NCBI RefSeq assembly: GCF_020085105.1
Contig: NC_058052.1
Span: 19,306,233 to 19,370,232 of the forward strand
DNA length: 64,000 bases
Source of the DNA: Siniperca chuatsi
Lineage: Eukaryota > Chordata > Actinopteri > Centrarchiformes > Sinipercidae
Reading direction: 5' to 3'
Part shown: in pieces, positions 41,001 through 56,000 of the stretch
Layout of the letters: the number at the start of each line of letters is the position of its first letter
How positions within the stretch are numbered: position 1 is the first letter of the stretch
Made by a program: the position numbers and the translations under genes
The notes under the pieces: model-generated
Seen by the model: only the letters and a program-made list of their open reading frames with translations
Told to the model about the DNA's origin: nothing
Database searches by the model: none

Positions 41001-44000
41001 CCACGAGAGTGAACGTTCATTTGTTGCAAACGGATACATTCAGTTCACCGTTCACCAAAAACACGCAAGGTGTGGGTGTCACCATGGGTTAGCGCTTCCT
41101 TCACGAAAACACATTCACACATGAATATATGTGTGAATACACACATATATGAAGGGAATTTAATTTCAGCCAAGTACCCAGCAGAGACCCTGCTGACCCT
41201 GGGGTCAAATTCTAGGTGGCTGGATCTGTAAGTTGCTCTTTAAGTACATTTTGCTGCTAATATTAACGTACCTTTCCTCGAGTAGCGTTTTACTCCTTTT
41301 TACACTGTTAATTGCTATTTTTTATTTTTATCTCTATCTCTTCTCTGTTCAGCCTGTAAATCAGTGAATGGACGTTGTCATCTCCCAATAAAGCCCCACC
41401 ACAGATCTCGTGGACATGTATATTGGCAGCATTGCCTCTTATTTCTTGCTGCCTGTGCTGAACAAAGGATAAAATATGTTATTTATCTTGAGCAGAGTGA
41501 AAAAAAACAAGGTCAGGTTTAACATTGCATTAGGATATGGTGGGTAGGGTCTCTCTATTCCTTGCAATGGACTGATTTGATAATGAATGTGTGTAAATGA
41601 AAGCGCTAGGAGCAAGTGAGAGAGGATTTGACAAGATTTGTTATTAATGAAGCTGTCCTGCATGAATGTATGAATTGAGGCAATTTATTTTTTTCCAGTG
41701 GCCTCATCCCTGTCCTCTAAATTGTACATATATGACAAGTTGACAACTTTGTGCCATTTATGATATGTAGCACTGTACATCCAACCATAGCAGTGATAAA
41801 GTTTTAATTCGACCTGTTTTTAATTTAGTGAGGAACTGTAGCTTTCCATCTATGTATCTGAAGCATCACCATATTAATGGTTTCTACCTGATGACGGTCT
41901 GCACTCCACGTGTGACTGTCATTTTGAAAGGTTCAACAAGTCCATCATCTTCATTGCTCCATAGTTCAAGTGTCACTTGCGTTAAACTGTCTACCCTTAT
42001 CGTTTATTGTCTATCCTGTCTGTTGTGTCCTCTGAAGTGTGCATGTGTGCGTGTCCTGTCAGATACCCAGTCCTTGTCTTGTCTCTGTTCTGCAGACAGG
42101 AGAAGGCAGAAGAATGTCAGCCTGCCAGCACCCAGCTGCTTCTCTTATTGGTATTCGGGGCACACAGAACCATCCTGAGTGTCTATTGCACGTGCCAAGG
42201 AGGAATGTGGGAAATGAGGGGATGGAGAGAGGAAGAGGAGAGCAGTGAGGCCCCTTCCCTCTCATGTTATGTGGACCTAAAAATAGACAGCATCCTCCCT
42301 TCTTTTCTATTCCCAGTGCATCTCTGTTTCCATACCCAGCGTCCCTCCCTGGATCTCCCTCTCTGTTTTCCTCTCATCCTTGTCCTCTTCCTCCTTGTCT
42401 CTCTGTTTGGTCTAAGTAAGCATGTTTTCTGGTGCCCAATGATAAGACTCCTCAAGTGTAATGCCAGACAGTTTGGACACTGCTAACAGGCTTGCCTTGA
42501 TGAAGGATTAACTATAGGGGTGATTTCATTTAACACTACAGTATTCCCATGGCCAGACTGCACCAAAAATAAAAGCATGATTATTAAATGCTTCTAAGTA
42601 CAAATCCCATTAGTGCAACTGCTGATTGGTAATCACGAACAAGTGCTGAAATCACAGTATGATCTTTAAAACCATTTTTTCTTATTGTTTTATTGAATTA
42701 TAAATTAGTATGTGTAATTGTCTGTGCAGGGCTGAACTATAGATGATAGCATGCTTTTTAGGTGTGTGTATATACAACCATTAGTAATTAGATACTGTTG
42801 TGCTCACTTTTGCAAAACTTTTGCACAATATGAGTAATGCAGCTTTCTTCTTCCTCTATCTACTAATTTATGATAGCATGCTGTTTGAGTGATGAAACCA
42901 TGGTAGGTGGGCAGGAGGGATATTGGCTTTCAGTGGATTATGTTCTAGCACATGGCCAACCTTGGCTTAGTCATCGCGCCCACTGCCCGCCCACCAAGAA
43001 GATGAGAGTGAGAGAGAGTGAGAGGGAGGGAGAGAGAGGCCTTGCCCTAGGACCACTATCCCACCACCAGCCAGGAATACCAGATCATAGTAGATTTAGA
43101 AATAGACAGAATTCAGTGTCTATAAAACAGAGTCAGCTAATGGTAGAGACAGAAGAGTGTAGAAGGTCTAGCCCCAGGAGTACTATTCCAACATGAACCA
43201 GACATTGATATGGGGGATGAGATATATAATAGGGATGAGATTAATACAAACAACAAAGATAACACTGAAAACATAAGTAATACAGGACAAATGAGGGGTG
43301 TATGTGTGAGAGTGGGATACTGTGCCTTGGGTCACCTGTATCAGAAAAGCATGTATAAGTATAATAGCTCTTGTCCCACATTATCAGAGTGTCACCACCT
43401 ACTGTCCCCGTTGTTACTGCTGCTTACTACTGAAAACACTACTACCACTAATACTATTACTAGTCTACCTACTGCTTGTACTGCTACTACTGTTGCTGTT
43501 ACTATTACTCCAATTTCTGTTAATGCAACGGCTAGTACAAGAGTTACTGATTTCAAAACAGCTGCAGTACAAAACGCTACATGTCATTTGAAAAAAAGAA
43601 CATGCAAAAACACAAAGCAGCAGATTAAATAACTATATAAAGGAGAATGACTTTAGGATTAGGATAAAGGCAATACAATTTACAAAATAATATATTATCA
43701 ATTTAAAGCAATATTCATTGATTTTTCACATGGGGGCAGTACAACAACTATAACTGTAAACACAATGTGGTGAACGTGTTATCAAACAATTGCCTATTTA
43801 CATATTCAGCATACACAGACCAACATTAGCATTTATTTGGAGTTGTGTTTCTGTCCATCTGATGAATGTAAGTCCAGTATTTACTCTCCTTGTAATTATT
43901 TTTTTTGGTCTCTTCCAACTCCTGAGGGAAATACTGTATCTGTCTCTTTCTCTGCTTGATACTCCACTATGTTCACTAGCTAGAAGCTAATTAGTGCAGC

Positions 44001-47000
44001 TTTAATGTGAATGAATGTAAATTTATTTACTTTACTTGTCAGATAGATATGATTATTATAGAACTATCAGTAGAAATGTCAGTGGTAAAGTTCTTGGCAC
44101 AATAGCATCACCATCAACAGAAAGTCAGAAATTGAAACTGCAGTCTGTTTCACCTCAGTTGTTAGACAATAAACAGGCCTGGCGGTTGCAGATCACAGTG
44201 GATTTAGAACAAAATGCTAAACAACACCAACATTGTTTTACCATTTCTTTCAATTATAAAAAACAAAACTTCCTGTTCAGAGGTACAATTTTGCGCCAGT
44301 ATACCACAGATCAGAATAAGGGTCTGATGTTAAGATAAAAGGTTAGTTACATCCTGTAAGAGTCGACTACAATGATGGTAAAGATTAAAAGTTTATATTT
44401 TACTATGAAAAAGTCACCACATAGAGCTTTAATTTGATTTGGAACATAAGACTATACTATAATCCTTTTGGGAATTGTATGGTACTCTAAAATGTGCTGT
44501 GGTTGCATAAAGCATGAGATGGCAGAATCCTACCGGCTGGCAAAGAACTGCATTAACTGCAGCAATGTCAAACGAGGATAAATGCCAGTGTTTTTTTCCA
44601 GGGAGCAGGCATAGCTGACTGACTACCTCTCATCCATGATTCAATGCTTATCTCTTTCTCTCTAGTAGAGGGTTGTCCCTCGGGTAGGGAAATGTTGAGG
44701 AGTCAGGGGAAATACTGAACATCCTTCTGCAGCCATACGCCAGGGACAATGATTCTCTAGGGAAGTGAGGAGGAAGAAGGCCATGTGTTCTAAAAAGCTG
44801 TAAAAGTTGATGAAAATGCTGTGAAGAAGGGCATTGTGGATGCAAGTATCTGTTGGCAACCATCTGGAAAGCGTTCTAAATTAAATAGTGATAATACCAT
44901 CTGTCCATCAAACCAGATGACAATACTGCAACTGCTGCTCTTGCTGTAGTGTACAGAAATGATTTACCAATGAGTTTTGATTATTACACTCTAAGCAAGG
45001 AAACGATGGAGAAGATGATGCACCACCAACCAAGTAGTATATTATGAAAGGCATTTCATGATGTTGGAGGTATAAAGGGAGATTGATTATTATACAAAAA
45101 AATACCTAGATTACTTCAGTTTCCTAGAAAGATAACTTTGGGAAGTGAAAAGAATAATCTAGCAAATACTATTAATTATTAACCTGCCAAAATCATGCAG
45201 ATTTTCACTTCGCTCAGTGTGGTCTGGCAAGGCCATGAATGCATTAGCTTGAGACAGACATCAAAAGACCTACAGTTCTCTCTTTCACTCAGACATCAAC
45301 GTAAACCTTTCCTACACCTGATTAGACAAAGGCCCCACTCACTGGGCTGTGATTTGTCTTTGCTTCTGATTTTCAATCTGGTAATATACAGACTATCGAC
45401 TGAAATTAGTTTCTGAATAAATTAGAGGCAATAAGTACATCATGCAGCTGCAACATCTAGCTCACTTTATGTCTTCAGCACCAGATTTAAATATTTGTTT
45501 GAGGTTAGGGTTTCACATGATGGCAAGACCTATTATAAATGATGGCTCTTACTTCTGGATAATATCTGTCTTGGCTGACATCTTGCAGCAAAAATGGAGC
45601 TTAATATATGTAGTCCAGTGTGACTTAACAAGATTATGACATCTATATTTTATTAATTCTTTAATCTTGCTACTGTAGGTTAACAGTAGGAGAGTTGAGT
45701 TATGGGTTTGAGACTAGGCAAGGCATGTTTATTTGTATAGCACATTTCAACAAGGTAATTCAAAGTGCAATACATAAAACATAAAGCAGCATAGGGCAAT
45801 ATAAAAAGATATTTGAATACACTTAAAAGAGTTAAATAGAAAAAACAGGAGAGTAAAAGTGACAGTGCAATGTAAGAAATCAATCATTATTTGATTTAAT
45901 AAAAGGCAGCGGCAAACAGAAACATCTTCAGCCATGATTTAAAAGAACTGAGAGTTGCAGCAGACCTGCAGTTTTCTGGGAGTTTGTTCCAGATGTGGTG
46001 CATAAAAACTGACTGCTGCTTCTCCATGTTTAGTTCTGACTCTGGGGACAGAAAGCAGACCTGTCCCAGACGACCTGAGAGGTCTGGATGGTTCATAACG
46101 TAGCAGAAGATCAGAAATGTACTTTGGCCCTAAACCATTAAGTGCTTTATAAAGCAACAGCAGTATTTTAAAATCAGGAAGCCAATGTAAAGACCTCAGA
46201 ACTGGAGTGATGTGATCCACTTTCTTGGTCTTAGTGAAGACAAGAGCAGCAGCATTCTGAATGAGCTGCATTTTTCTGATAATTTTTTTAGCGAGACCTT
46301 GTTACAGTAGTCGAGTCTACTGAAGATAAATGAATGGACAAGTTTTTCCAAACCCTGCTGAGACACAAGTCCTTTAATTCTGGATATATTCTTAAGGCTG
46401 CTAGTAGGCTGACTTTGTAATTGTCTTAATGTGGCTGTTGAAAACCAAGTCTGAGTCCAGGACTACAAGATTTCTGGCTTGGTTTGTGGTTTTTAACATT
46501 ACTGACCGAAGCTGAGCACTGACTTTTAATCTTTGGCTCCAAAAACAATGACTTCAGTTTTATCTTTGTTTAAATGAAGAAAATTCTGGCACATCCAATC
46601 ATTTTTTTCAATGCACTTACTCAGCGCTTGTCTTGGACCATTGTCCTCTGGTGACATTATTATGTAAATGTGTGTCAGAAGTTCAAACCCTGCATACTTT
46701 CTCACCTCTGCACACCTGAAAATTTGCTCTGTGAAGTGGGCATGCTTTTGGGATTGTCGGTTTCGTAAAGTTACAGAAATTGTCGGATGCAGCCCCCCCA
46801 ATTCTGACATCGTAAATGTGTGGGGGGAGGGGAACAAGCAATTTGGTTGAAGCATACTGACACCTTTATGAATCTAATGTTCATTTCTGGCACTTAATTA
46901 TAAGCCAGGTCTTACACTACCTCTGATTGATTTAGGGACAAAGCATATTACATCTTACATGTTACTGATTCACGATATGTCACAGATGCTTGATGTTATT

Positions 47001-50000
47001 TTCTCCTCCAGACCTGATCAAGCTAAACCTGTGCATTTAAATCCATTCTGGTTCTATTTAATCATGGGACTTTTTACCAAATTCTTCACATAGAGCTTTA
47101 TTCAATAACTCAAAGGAAACATTAAAGAGAAAGTGGACAACACACAAGCAACAAGTCTAAGAGCCTCTTATGTTGCTATATTAAAGGTTCCCTGTGGAGT
47201 GTTTGATCTCTATGGAGCTGTTTTTCTATGAGTGTGTCCCCGTTTTGTTTATCTCGTGCATGTGCATGCGGGTGATGCGAGACACAGTCCTGCCAATGGT
47301 TCCATACTTTTCCACTTTTCTACAGGTGGCAGTAACATGCCAAGATATGCTGCAATGTGCCAACAAAGGCAGGAAAGAAGAAGACTGTTAGCAAGTATAC
47401 ATGGATGTAAACAATGGTGGATTTAAAATACTTAATAAAATTGGCTTTGCAAATGTTTTATGAGGAAGGAAATGCATTTAACACATTTGTTAGACCTCAA
47501 AGATACACACAATGCGTTTTGGTGAGTAACACTGAATGTAAACATAGCTTTTGTTTGTTTACAAGAAGACTCCAAGGGCCCCTCTAACAGCATGGAACAA
47601 TCCCCAATTCAGTTTGATTCAAGTAGATTTGATTTTGTTTAAATCATTCAGGAATGTAATGTATTATTCACATTATTAACCTTTCAGACAAACTTACAAA
47701 TAGTGCTTAGAACTAATAAAGATGATATATTTAAGCACACAGAAAACAACACAACAACATGCCACTCAGGTAACCTTACATCAGTAACACCACATGGGGA
47801 ATCAAAGATCTTCTTGTTTGCCTGCAAACATCAGTCTCACTTTCATCTATTAGAAAATCAGACCAAATTAGATCAGAACCATTAAAAGGCTCTCAGTCAT
47901 ACCTCGAGGAGCATTTCAAAGCTCAAGAGGCATCATGACATCCATTTGTAATCATCCAAATAAACCAAAGTCTGTAGTAAGAAAGCCATCTTTCTTTTAC
48001 TGTCCATCAGAGCTTGCTTATGATAATGCTGCTGCTGTAAGCAAGAGCTTTTTTATATATATAAAAATATATATATGCCACTATATATATATACTATATA
48101 TATATAGTGGCATCAGGTTTTTCTTATCACAGTCCTCCATTCTGGAAATAATGGACAAAGCAGTAAACCACAAACTGGTACATTATCAAACACATTAATG
48201 ATATTAGGTGTGAGGAAAGCGAGGAGGCATCGAGGAGGAATGATTCTCATCTAAAAAGTTCATAGGTCTTTGCAGTTTGCTGGAAAGATAAAGACACAAG
48301 CTACAAATGGCAGAGAAACATTTTGCCTCCTCAGGTTTCTTTATACTGTACCTTCTAGGATGTGATGATATTACAAATGACATATATTGAAGAATAAAGA
48401 CGACAGAGGGAACAAATGTGCAGAGTGAGAGAACATCCTGAAGTGTGAAACAGTGAAGTGACATCCCAAGAAACAGATGCTCCATTTGACTGATGGCTCA
48501 ATGGAGCCTGATTGTGTACACAGAGACAGAACTGTATTGATGAATGCAACCGAAAGCAAGGCTTTTCAAGCACCAAACTGCAGCTGTTGTTAAATGGCTA
48601 ATCACTGGTTTGCAGAATCTGCCTCACAGTGTATAGAAATAAACCTTCAGTTTGGATGGAGTAATTCCCAACACTCAAGGCAGTTGTCACCTGGGCATCT
48701 GTCATCATGTTCTATGATCCTTGCCTGCTGTGAAACAGACTGTTGTCCATTCTCGTTCTCATCTGAGAGCCTCAGCACACCTATGAGAAGTGAAGGGTTG
48801 GATGAATAGAGAAAAATGTGAAAGTGACAATGAAAATCCCAAATAGTCATACATTTAAAGGAAGAAACTCAAGACAGGGGCAGAGAAATAAATTTAAAAT
48901 AGGATGGATTAAAAATCTGGGTAGTTCATGTAAAATTTAAGGTGAGCAAAGCAAACAGAGCATGACCATCTGTTGCCAAGGCTAAGAGGAGGGCTTTTTC
49001 TTGGCTCCTTGCATTTCTTTCATTACGTATTAGAGTCTCTTCCACTATATAACCCTTAATGCTTTATATTTAACATACTCTAGTGCCTTCTAGGTTGTGG
49101 GTGATAAGTAGTGGGGAAACAATTAGTCGATTAATTGATTAGTCGATTGATGGTAAATTAATTGCCAACTAAGTCATTTTTCAAGCAAAAATAAATATTT
49201 GCTGGGTCCAGTTTTTCAATTGTGAGGATTGGTTGCTTTCTCTGTGTAAACTGTGTAGACTAAACAATTGATCAATGAAGCGAGAAAGTAATTGGCAGAT
49301 TAATCAACAGTGGAATTAACTGCCTTAGTGATAAGTGGGCAACAGTTTCTCTTTTTTGTCTCGGCAAGACAAAAAACAGACCCAACTTCTCTCTCTTCAC
49401 TGAATACACCAGTTACGACCTAAACTGATCCTGAAGCAAAGACTGAATGAATGAATGTATAACATAAATATTACACATCTACAATAATGATATGAACAAT
49501 GTTGTAAGTGATAATGAAATAACAAATACTGGAGTAATAATAATACAACTTAACTCTGCTACAGCCCAAGATAATATTGTGGAATTATACCAACACAAAT
49601 ATTACTGTTATGTACCACATACCACATACAGTAAACTTAAGAAATGAAGTTAAACCATATGGGATGGGAACAAAGGAACAGGAAACAAAAATGCCTCTCC
49701 TCTTTTCCTATCCCCTTTCAACAATATAATATCCATCTTTCTCGTTCTTTCTGTCCTTTACACCCTGTGCCCCCTCCATGCTGTCCCCCACAACCACCTT
49801 CTTTCTTTCTCTCTTATGAATGAGCGATGGCGAGCTGCCAAAGATGTCCTTGTGATAGTGGTCACCGACTGTGTTGCTGTGGTAACTCTGAGACTTAAGA
49901 TTCATGGCATCTATTCAACAACCTTGTCAGCATGAGCTCAATAACTCCCCCCACCTATCTGCAGGGTAATTTTATTTTGAATGCCCAAGTGGTGCAGTGC

Positions 50001-53000
50001 TGCACAGGTGCAGGCTGAAGTGTCTAACTTTGTTTGTATTTTACCGGCAACGTAACAATGTTTTGTTGATGTTGGTGAATGGTATTAGTCAAGCTAATGT
50101 GTTTTTTTTTCTGTCTCTTCCCAGTCACACGCAAACTGCAGTTTGCAAAAGTTTGTTGTACAGTATAGGTACTGTAACAATAGATGCAGTATTTTGCTTT
50201 ATTGTGTTTATTCTGACAAACATTAGTGTGCTGATATCTAATTGGTCGGTTATAGTTGGGTGTTGTCATGGCGTGAGGGTTGGATTTCAAGTGCATTATC
50301 TGCAGTGAATATTTAAATTAAGGATTGACAGTTGGAACTGGACTTTAAGCAGAAAAATTGCATTTTCTCTTTCAATTTTGATTTCCCTTTAATCTCTGCA
50401 TTTTGTCACTCAGTCATCATATAGATTTTTTTCTCACTGATGTAAAGACTTAATGCTCAGAACACTCATGTGTATACAGTATTAACATTATCCATAGCAA
50501 ATATATGCATTGTGATAATTTGGTTCTTTCTAATGATCATTAGGATTATTTTAGCCTGAATATCATATACAGCATAATAGCTTGTAATAATAACAGTGAA
50601 TTCAGTTGTATTTATGTAAAGTTATGGAGGGCTATTAAGATGTTCTACTATAGCAATATAACTGATATCTACAACACTGTAATGATATGGTTAGTCTTTT
50701 ATTTTCTCTTAATATATTTAGAATCATTTCACTTTAATAATGAAGAATGATGTGAGGGTTTTTACCTTGTGTTTTATCCAAAGGCTGCTTTACATCACTG
50801 GAGATGTTTTGTTACTGCTGTACTGTATGTGATTGATTAAAAAAGGTTGGTAAAAAGGTTTGTGGTGAATATAAATGCTCTAGCATGCTCATGCAAAGTG
50901 CTCTTGTCTAACAAAGGCCATTACAGTATGAATGCCTTTGGTCAGCATATCTCCTGCGTGTTTGGTAGTGAATGAGCATTTGGCCTCTATGTTCCTGAGT
51001 GGGGGCTAGGAAAAGTGTGCATTTATCATTCACTTGTTTGTGTATGTTTAATGTCTCTCGGTAAGTAGAGACAGAAAGTCCTTCCTTGGAAATAAACACT
51101 TGTCTGTCCTCAGGGATTGAGCTCATATAAGAAGTGATAATTGAATTAAGACTGTCTGAAAAAGGTGTTTGAGTTCATCAAGTGCTAAGATTTCTACTCC
51201 TTTGTCACCATTGTATACATATACAGAAGGTAGGGGCTAGACAGGCAGGGAACCTTGTCTATTAAAGAGAATAATACCAGGTAAACTAATATAGCTCATA
51301 ATAAAAACCATCAAACTGGAAGTGCAATTCTTTGAGAAATTATTAACAGTATGTTTTGCCTGTATTGTGTCCTACCCTTATTCCACAAAGTATGGCATGA
51401 AGAACACTGTGTTTTTGGATTTGCTCCATATGCAAATGCACCAGCCTGTCTAGAAGAGATGTGTGATTCATTTGTGGTAACATAGCACTTGCATTGCACT
51501 ATGCTTTAATGCAGCTGTAATGTAGACCTTTGAGTGTTTGTGTTGTCATAGTATTGATCCTATTAAAAGTTATTGACCTTGAATCTGGTGTTCATGTTAT
51601 CTTTTTTTGTAAAACACTGCTGGTTTTTGAGGGCAAACAAAATGTGAAACATTATCTCTCAGCCTTCACCACAGGTTCTGCCTCATTCATGGAGCCAACA
51701 ACTGCAGTTCAGAAGGAAATGAGATCAAGCAACTGCAAAGGCTGTTTTATCTAGTCGAGCTGTCATGCTATATAGCCGCAGGTTCTATTCAGGCTGCTCT
51801 CAAACCGCCTGAGGCAGCCAGACTTGAGCTGGGAGTCACCTAATTTGATGCTGTGCTTTTTAAAATATAATAATCCCCACCTTCTGGGTTCATAAGCTTT
51901 CATAATATATGTCTATGTGTGTTTGTGTTTGTGTGTGTGTGCATCTCTGAATTCTGTCAGAGTGCATATGCTCTGCTTGCATCATGACTGATAATCACTG
52001 TGTGCTCTGTGTGTCATGTAATGATGGTAATGTCTACGCTGTCTGTGCATGTGTGTGGATGCATATGTTCCTCTGTGATGTGTGAGTACATATTTGTGTG
52101 ATGCAGACTTGGGAGGAATATCTGTTCTCCCTGTGTAGACACACTTGTCCTGAGATAACACTGTCAAGGTAAAACCATCCGCCCTGTACATTGCAGTGCA
52201 GTAACATTCACCCATCACAGTGCAGGCAATGGGGGGCACAGACAGAAACTGGAATGAATTCTATGAATTCTAGATGAGTTTCCAATTGAATGTCAGGACA
52301 AGCTGCATTTGATAGAGTAATAAGAAAGACCAAATATAGATTTCTTTTAGAAAATGTAATTGAGGATGAGCTCACTCACCTTCACAGTATGCCAACAAAA
52401 CAAGTGCATGCTTTGGAGTTACATTTAGTTAGTGGGCATCATGTCAAGTTTTTTCTTCATTAAAAATGTATCTTGATGGGTCCTTCAGTCTCTAATAAAC
52501 TCACCTGTCTTAAGGGTTTCAAAGCGTATGTAGGTAAGGATGATCTAATTAAAGCCGTTTGAAAAATACGTTTGAGCTCATCAAGCACTGTGGTCACTTA
52601 CATCTAGGTCAACACTAGAGACGAATAGCATCATTTGTGGAAGGAAGGAAACTCTTTCATGCAACCTATAGGTTGTGCAGCACAATCAACAAATAAATGA
52701 TCCATGGTGTGTATATCATAGCTCACTGCAAATGTCAAGGTCATAGTAGTTTACAGCATTTTCGAGCCATGTTTCTTCAAGCAGTCTATTCACCAGCCTC
52801 AGTTAGCCCACAAAGGTGCCTTTTATCTCTCAATCCATATACACACTACAGTAATGTCATCAAATAACTAAAAGCTCTCAGAAGCAGTTCTCAGAAATCT
52901 CTTGGTTGAATGAATTTTTTGGCCTTTTTTTTTTTTTACATAGTTTACAGTTGCGACAAACAGATTGAGAGAGATCCCATTTACATGTTGCACGCTTTCA

Positions 53001-56000
53001 AACACTGATCCATGTGGACGTAACCACAGTTTACTTTACTTATTGCTAAAATCAAGTGTGAACCTACTCAACATTTTCACCTTCCAACATCATCACTAAG
53101 GCAGTAAAACAGCCTCTTTTCTAGCTCTTTTCTTTCTTGCTGGGGTAACTAATAAAGGTCTCTTCCAAATCTCACATACAATAAAATTGCTGAAATTTCC
53201 TCCTAAAAACACCCCACCTTTCTGATGTGCTCAAGATAAAACCTTTCTAATAAACTGATCCTTTTCTTACCTCTCTTTTCTTAGAAACAGCCTGTCAAAT
53301 AAGGGACTTATGGTGCACTTAACAAGGGCTAAAAAGAAATCTAAGAGGCCAGCATTGATTTAAAAACCCAGTCTGAAATGTTTTTTGCTCCAAATGGTGC
53401 TTCAGAACATTCTGATTGCACCCTGAGTGCCCTCAGTGATAGTCTTTGAAGTGCTTGGAGCTGTGTGCTGAAGCTCAGTATGTGCTTATATCCGGAGCTT
53501 TTGTTAGTCACTTCATATGTACTGAGTCCTGTGCCATCATTACTCAATGATTCACACTGTGTAGCCAAAACACTCACTCTTATCTGTTAAGAGGCTGCAG
53601 AGACGCAGTCAGACAGCTCTGGGTGGGTGGATGGGTGGGGGACAGAGAGAGAGAGAGAGAGGGACTCTTTCTCTCTCTCCCTCTCTCTTGTGGGAAACGA
53701 CTTTCCTCTCTTCCTCACAACATGAAGCCAGAGAGCATCCTGACTTCAAGAGCTTTAGATCCTGAATATTCACGCTGGTGGCATTTTACCATGTGTAGGC
53801 GGTTAGGTTTGCAGAGATAGGAGAGAGTGTGTGAAGTATTGATCACTGTTGCTGTTGTCCTTGTTTGCTCCGTGTCTCACAGTCCCAGCTAACTCTCAGA
53901 GCAAGACAGTGAGACATACAGTAGATACAGAGAGAAGGCTGGCATTATAAGGCATACTTATTCAGTGGGGATGAGCTGAACACAATTAGGATTAATTTAG
54001 AGAGATATGTTTAAAAACAACTAAAAGAATGATGTATGCAACACATAAAAGGAGGACGCATGGTAATTTTTGTTTTTCTGTGCGTCCAGTTGTTCATGCT
54101 ACAGCTTTGCAAGCCTGAATTACACAACAATCTATTAATACAGGATACATTTTTGGTTTGATTTTAACATGGTTGAGATTCTTACTGAAATTAAACACAC
54201 ATCTTTATCTATAGAATCCCACCGTCTCCTCTTACTTTTAACTAGTGTTGGTTGAGGAACACCAAAGAAAAATCTTACCGTTAAACTGTCTTAATTCTGA
54301 AGTTCAACAGCTTCCATTATGTTGTGATCAAATATAGTAAGTCTCTTTTTCAAGTCTCTCTTTGAGATGCACTCCTTTTCCTTCAACCTGCCTTGTGTCC
54401 CACTTATTTCTGTCAGTGACTTCCTACATTTCCCAGAATGACTATTAACAAAGTAATGAAAGTCTATGATTGCAGCAGTGCCCCGTATTAAAAATGAAAC
54501 CCATCTTGTGGCTGCAGTGCACTGTTGTCCATTGAGACTCCTGCTGGTGATGACATTGGATATGCCATTGGTGTGACATTGGTATCAGTAGGGGCTTCTC
54601 TGGAACAATCCAGACATCAGTTATGTGTGGGAATAAGAAAAATCCACCAAAAAAGAACAAAATGGAAGCAGAAATCCAAGGAGGTGGAAACATTTTGTAG
54701 AGGCAGATCTACTGACCTGCCTCATGCAGTACATGTGTGGGAGAAAGAGATTGATAGAACAGACTGAAATAATTGGAAAATGCGTATTTTAGCATTATTT
54801 TAATTTCTCTTGCTGGTCCTTCAATTCTCCTCCAGCAGCTCTTTAGTTACAATATTTGCCTGTGCTCCATCATTGTCAATTAGGCTCCAATCACTAACTG
54901 GGATGATTTTTAGCTCCAGGGTATTTGACTAGCTACAAGCTTTCATTATAGCATTATGCTACAGTACCATTTCATGAACTGCCAAACCCAAGTAGTCACA
55001 GATTTACATATCAAACCCAGCTTTTTCATAATCAAAACTGTTCCTTTCTTACCAATATGGCCACAGAAATGTATTTTCACCCACACAAAACCTTCATTTG
55101 CACGAATTACAATTGACTGCATTCAAATTGTGTTACCTTTCCCAGATGAGTTCCACTGATAAGTCATGTGTGTGTCATGTGAAGATGGAGGGGAAAGAAA
55201 ATTGAGGGGGATGATCCATGAAGTCAAACCTGTGAGAACAACATAACACTTCAGTGCAGTGCACAGTCACAACATACAGACACCACACAAAAAAGTTACA
55301 GTTGGTTATATGTAAGGTGTAATCAGATAAAAAGGAAACATTTTAAACCAAAAAGACCATTATAAAACAACAAAACACAACACACACACAACATTACACA
55401 ACATAGCTGTCAAAACAAATCATTGTAATATTTATACAACAAGCTTCATATCGGTATGATTGGTTCTGCTCTCAAGTATCTCTCCAAAAGAGGTTTCTGT
55501 GTTTTCTTGAAACGGCTCTTTCCTTCCTGAATTTAACCACATGCCCATGACTGCCTCTTTTCAGAATAATTTTTCAGTAATAATGATATAATCAACTGGC
55601 TGTTATTTCTGTTAAAAATGAATAACCTTGACAGAATCACTAGAGCTGAAAAAACAGGAAATTGACCATCCCCATTAAATACCTCTTGGTACAGAAAATC
55701 CTTTACAGGTGGAGGGATTTAAAGCAACACATTCTGTGTGTTTGCTTGTGTAGTACATATTAGTGTGTTGCCAGGCCGTTGAACTCTGTGTACATATTTT
55801 CCATGTATATATTTTTACACTGAGGGAGGAGTTTGGGGAGATCTCTTGGCATTCGATCCAACTGACATATCGGGGCCATGCTCTACTCTCTTCTATGCTC
55901 CCTCCTGTGTGTTCTTGGAAACGTGGCTGCCTTGTGTTGCTCTGCCAGGCCCTTGAGACAACTCCCAGTACATTTCTGTCTCAGTGACGTGTGCAGATGT

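Noticed and set aside
42007..42486. 159-codon plus-strand frame, the longest in the window
   Set aside because: CT-rich composition, several overlapping frames on both strands, no recognisable motif, no flanking exon signals.
43210..43632. 140-codon Thr-rich plus-strand frame and an overlapping Leu-rich 89-codon frame
   Set aside because: Both follow from the ACT/GCT trinucleotide tract; two frames open at once is expected for triplet repeats, not for a gene.
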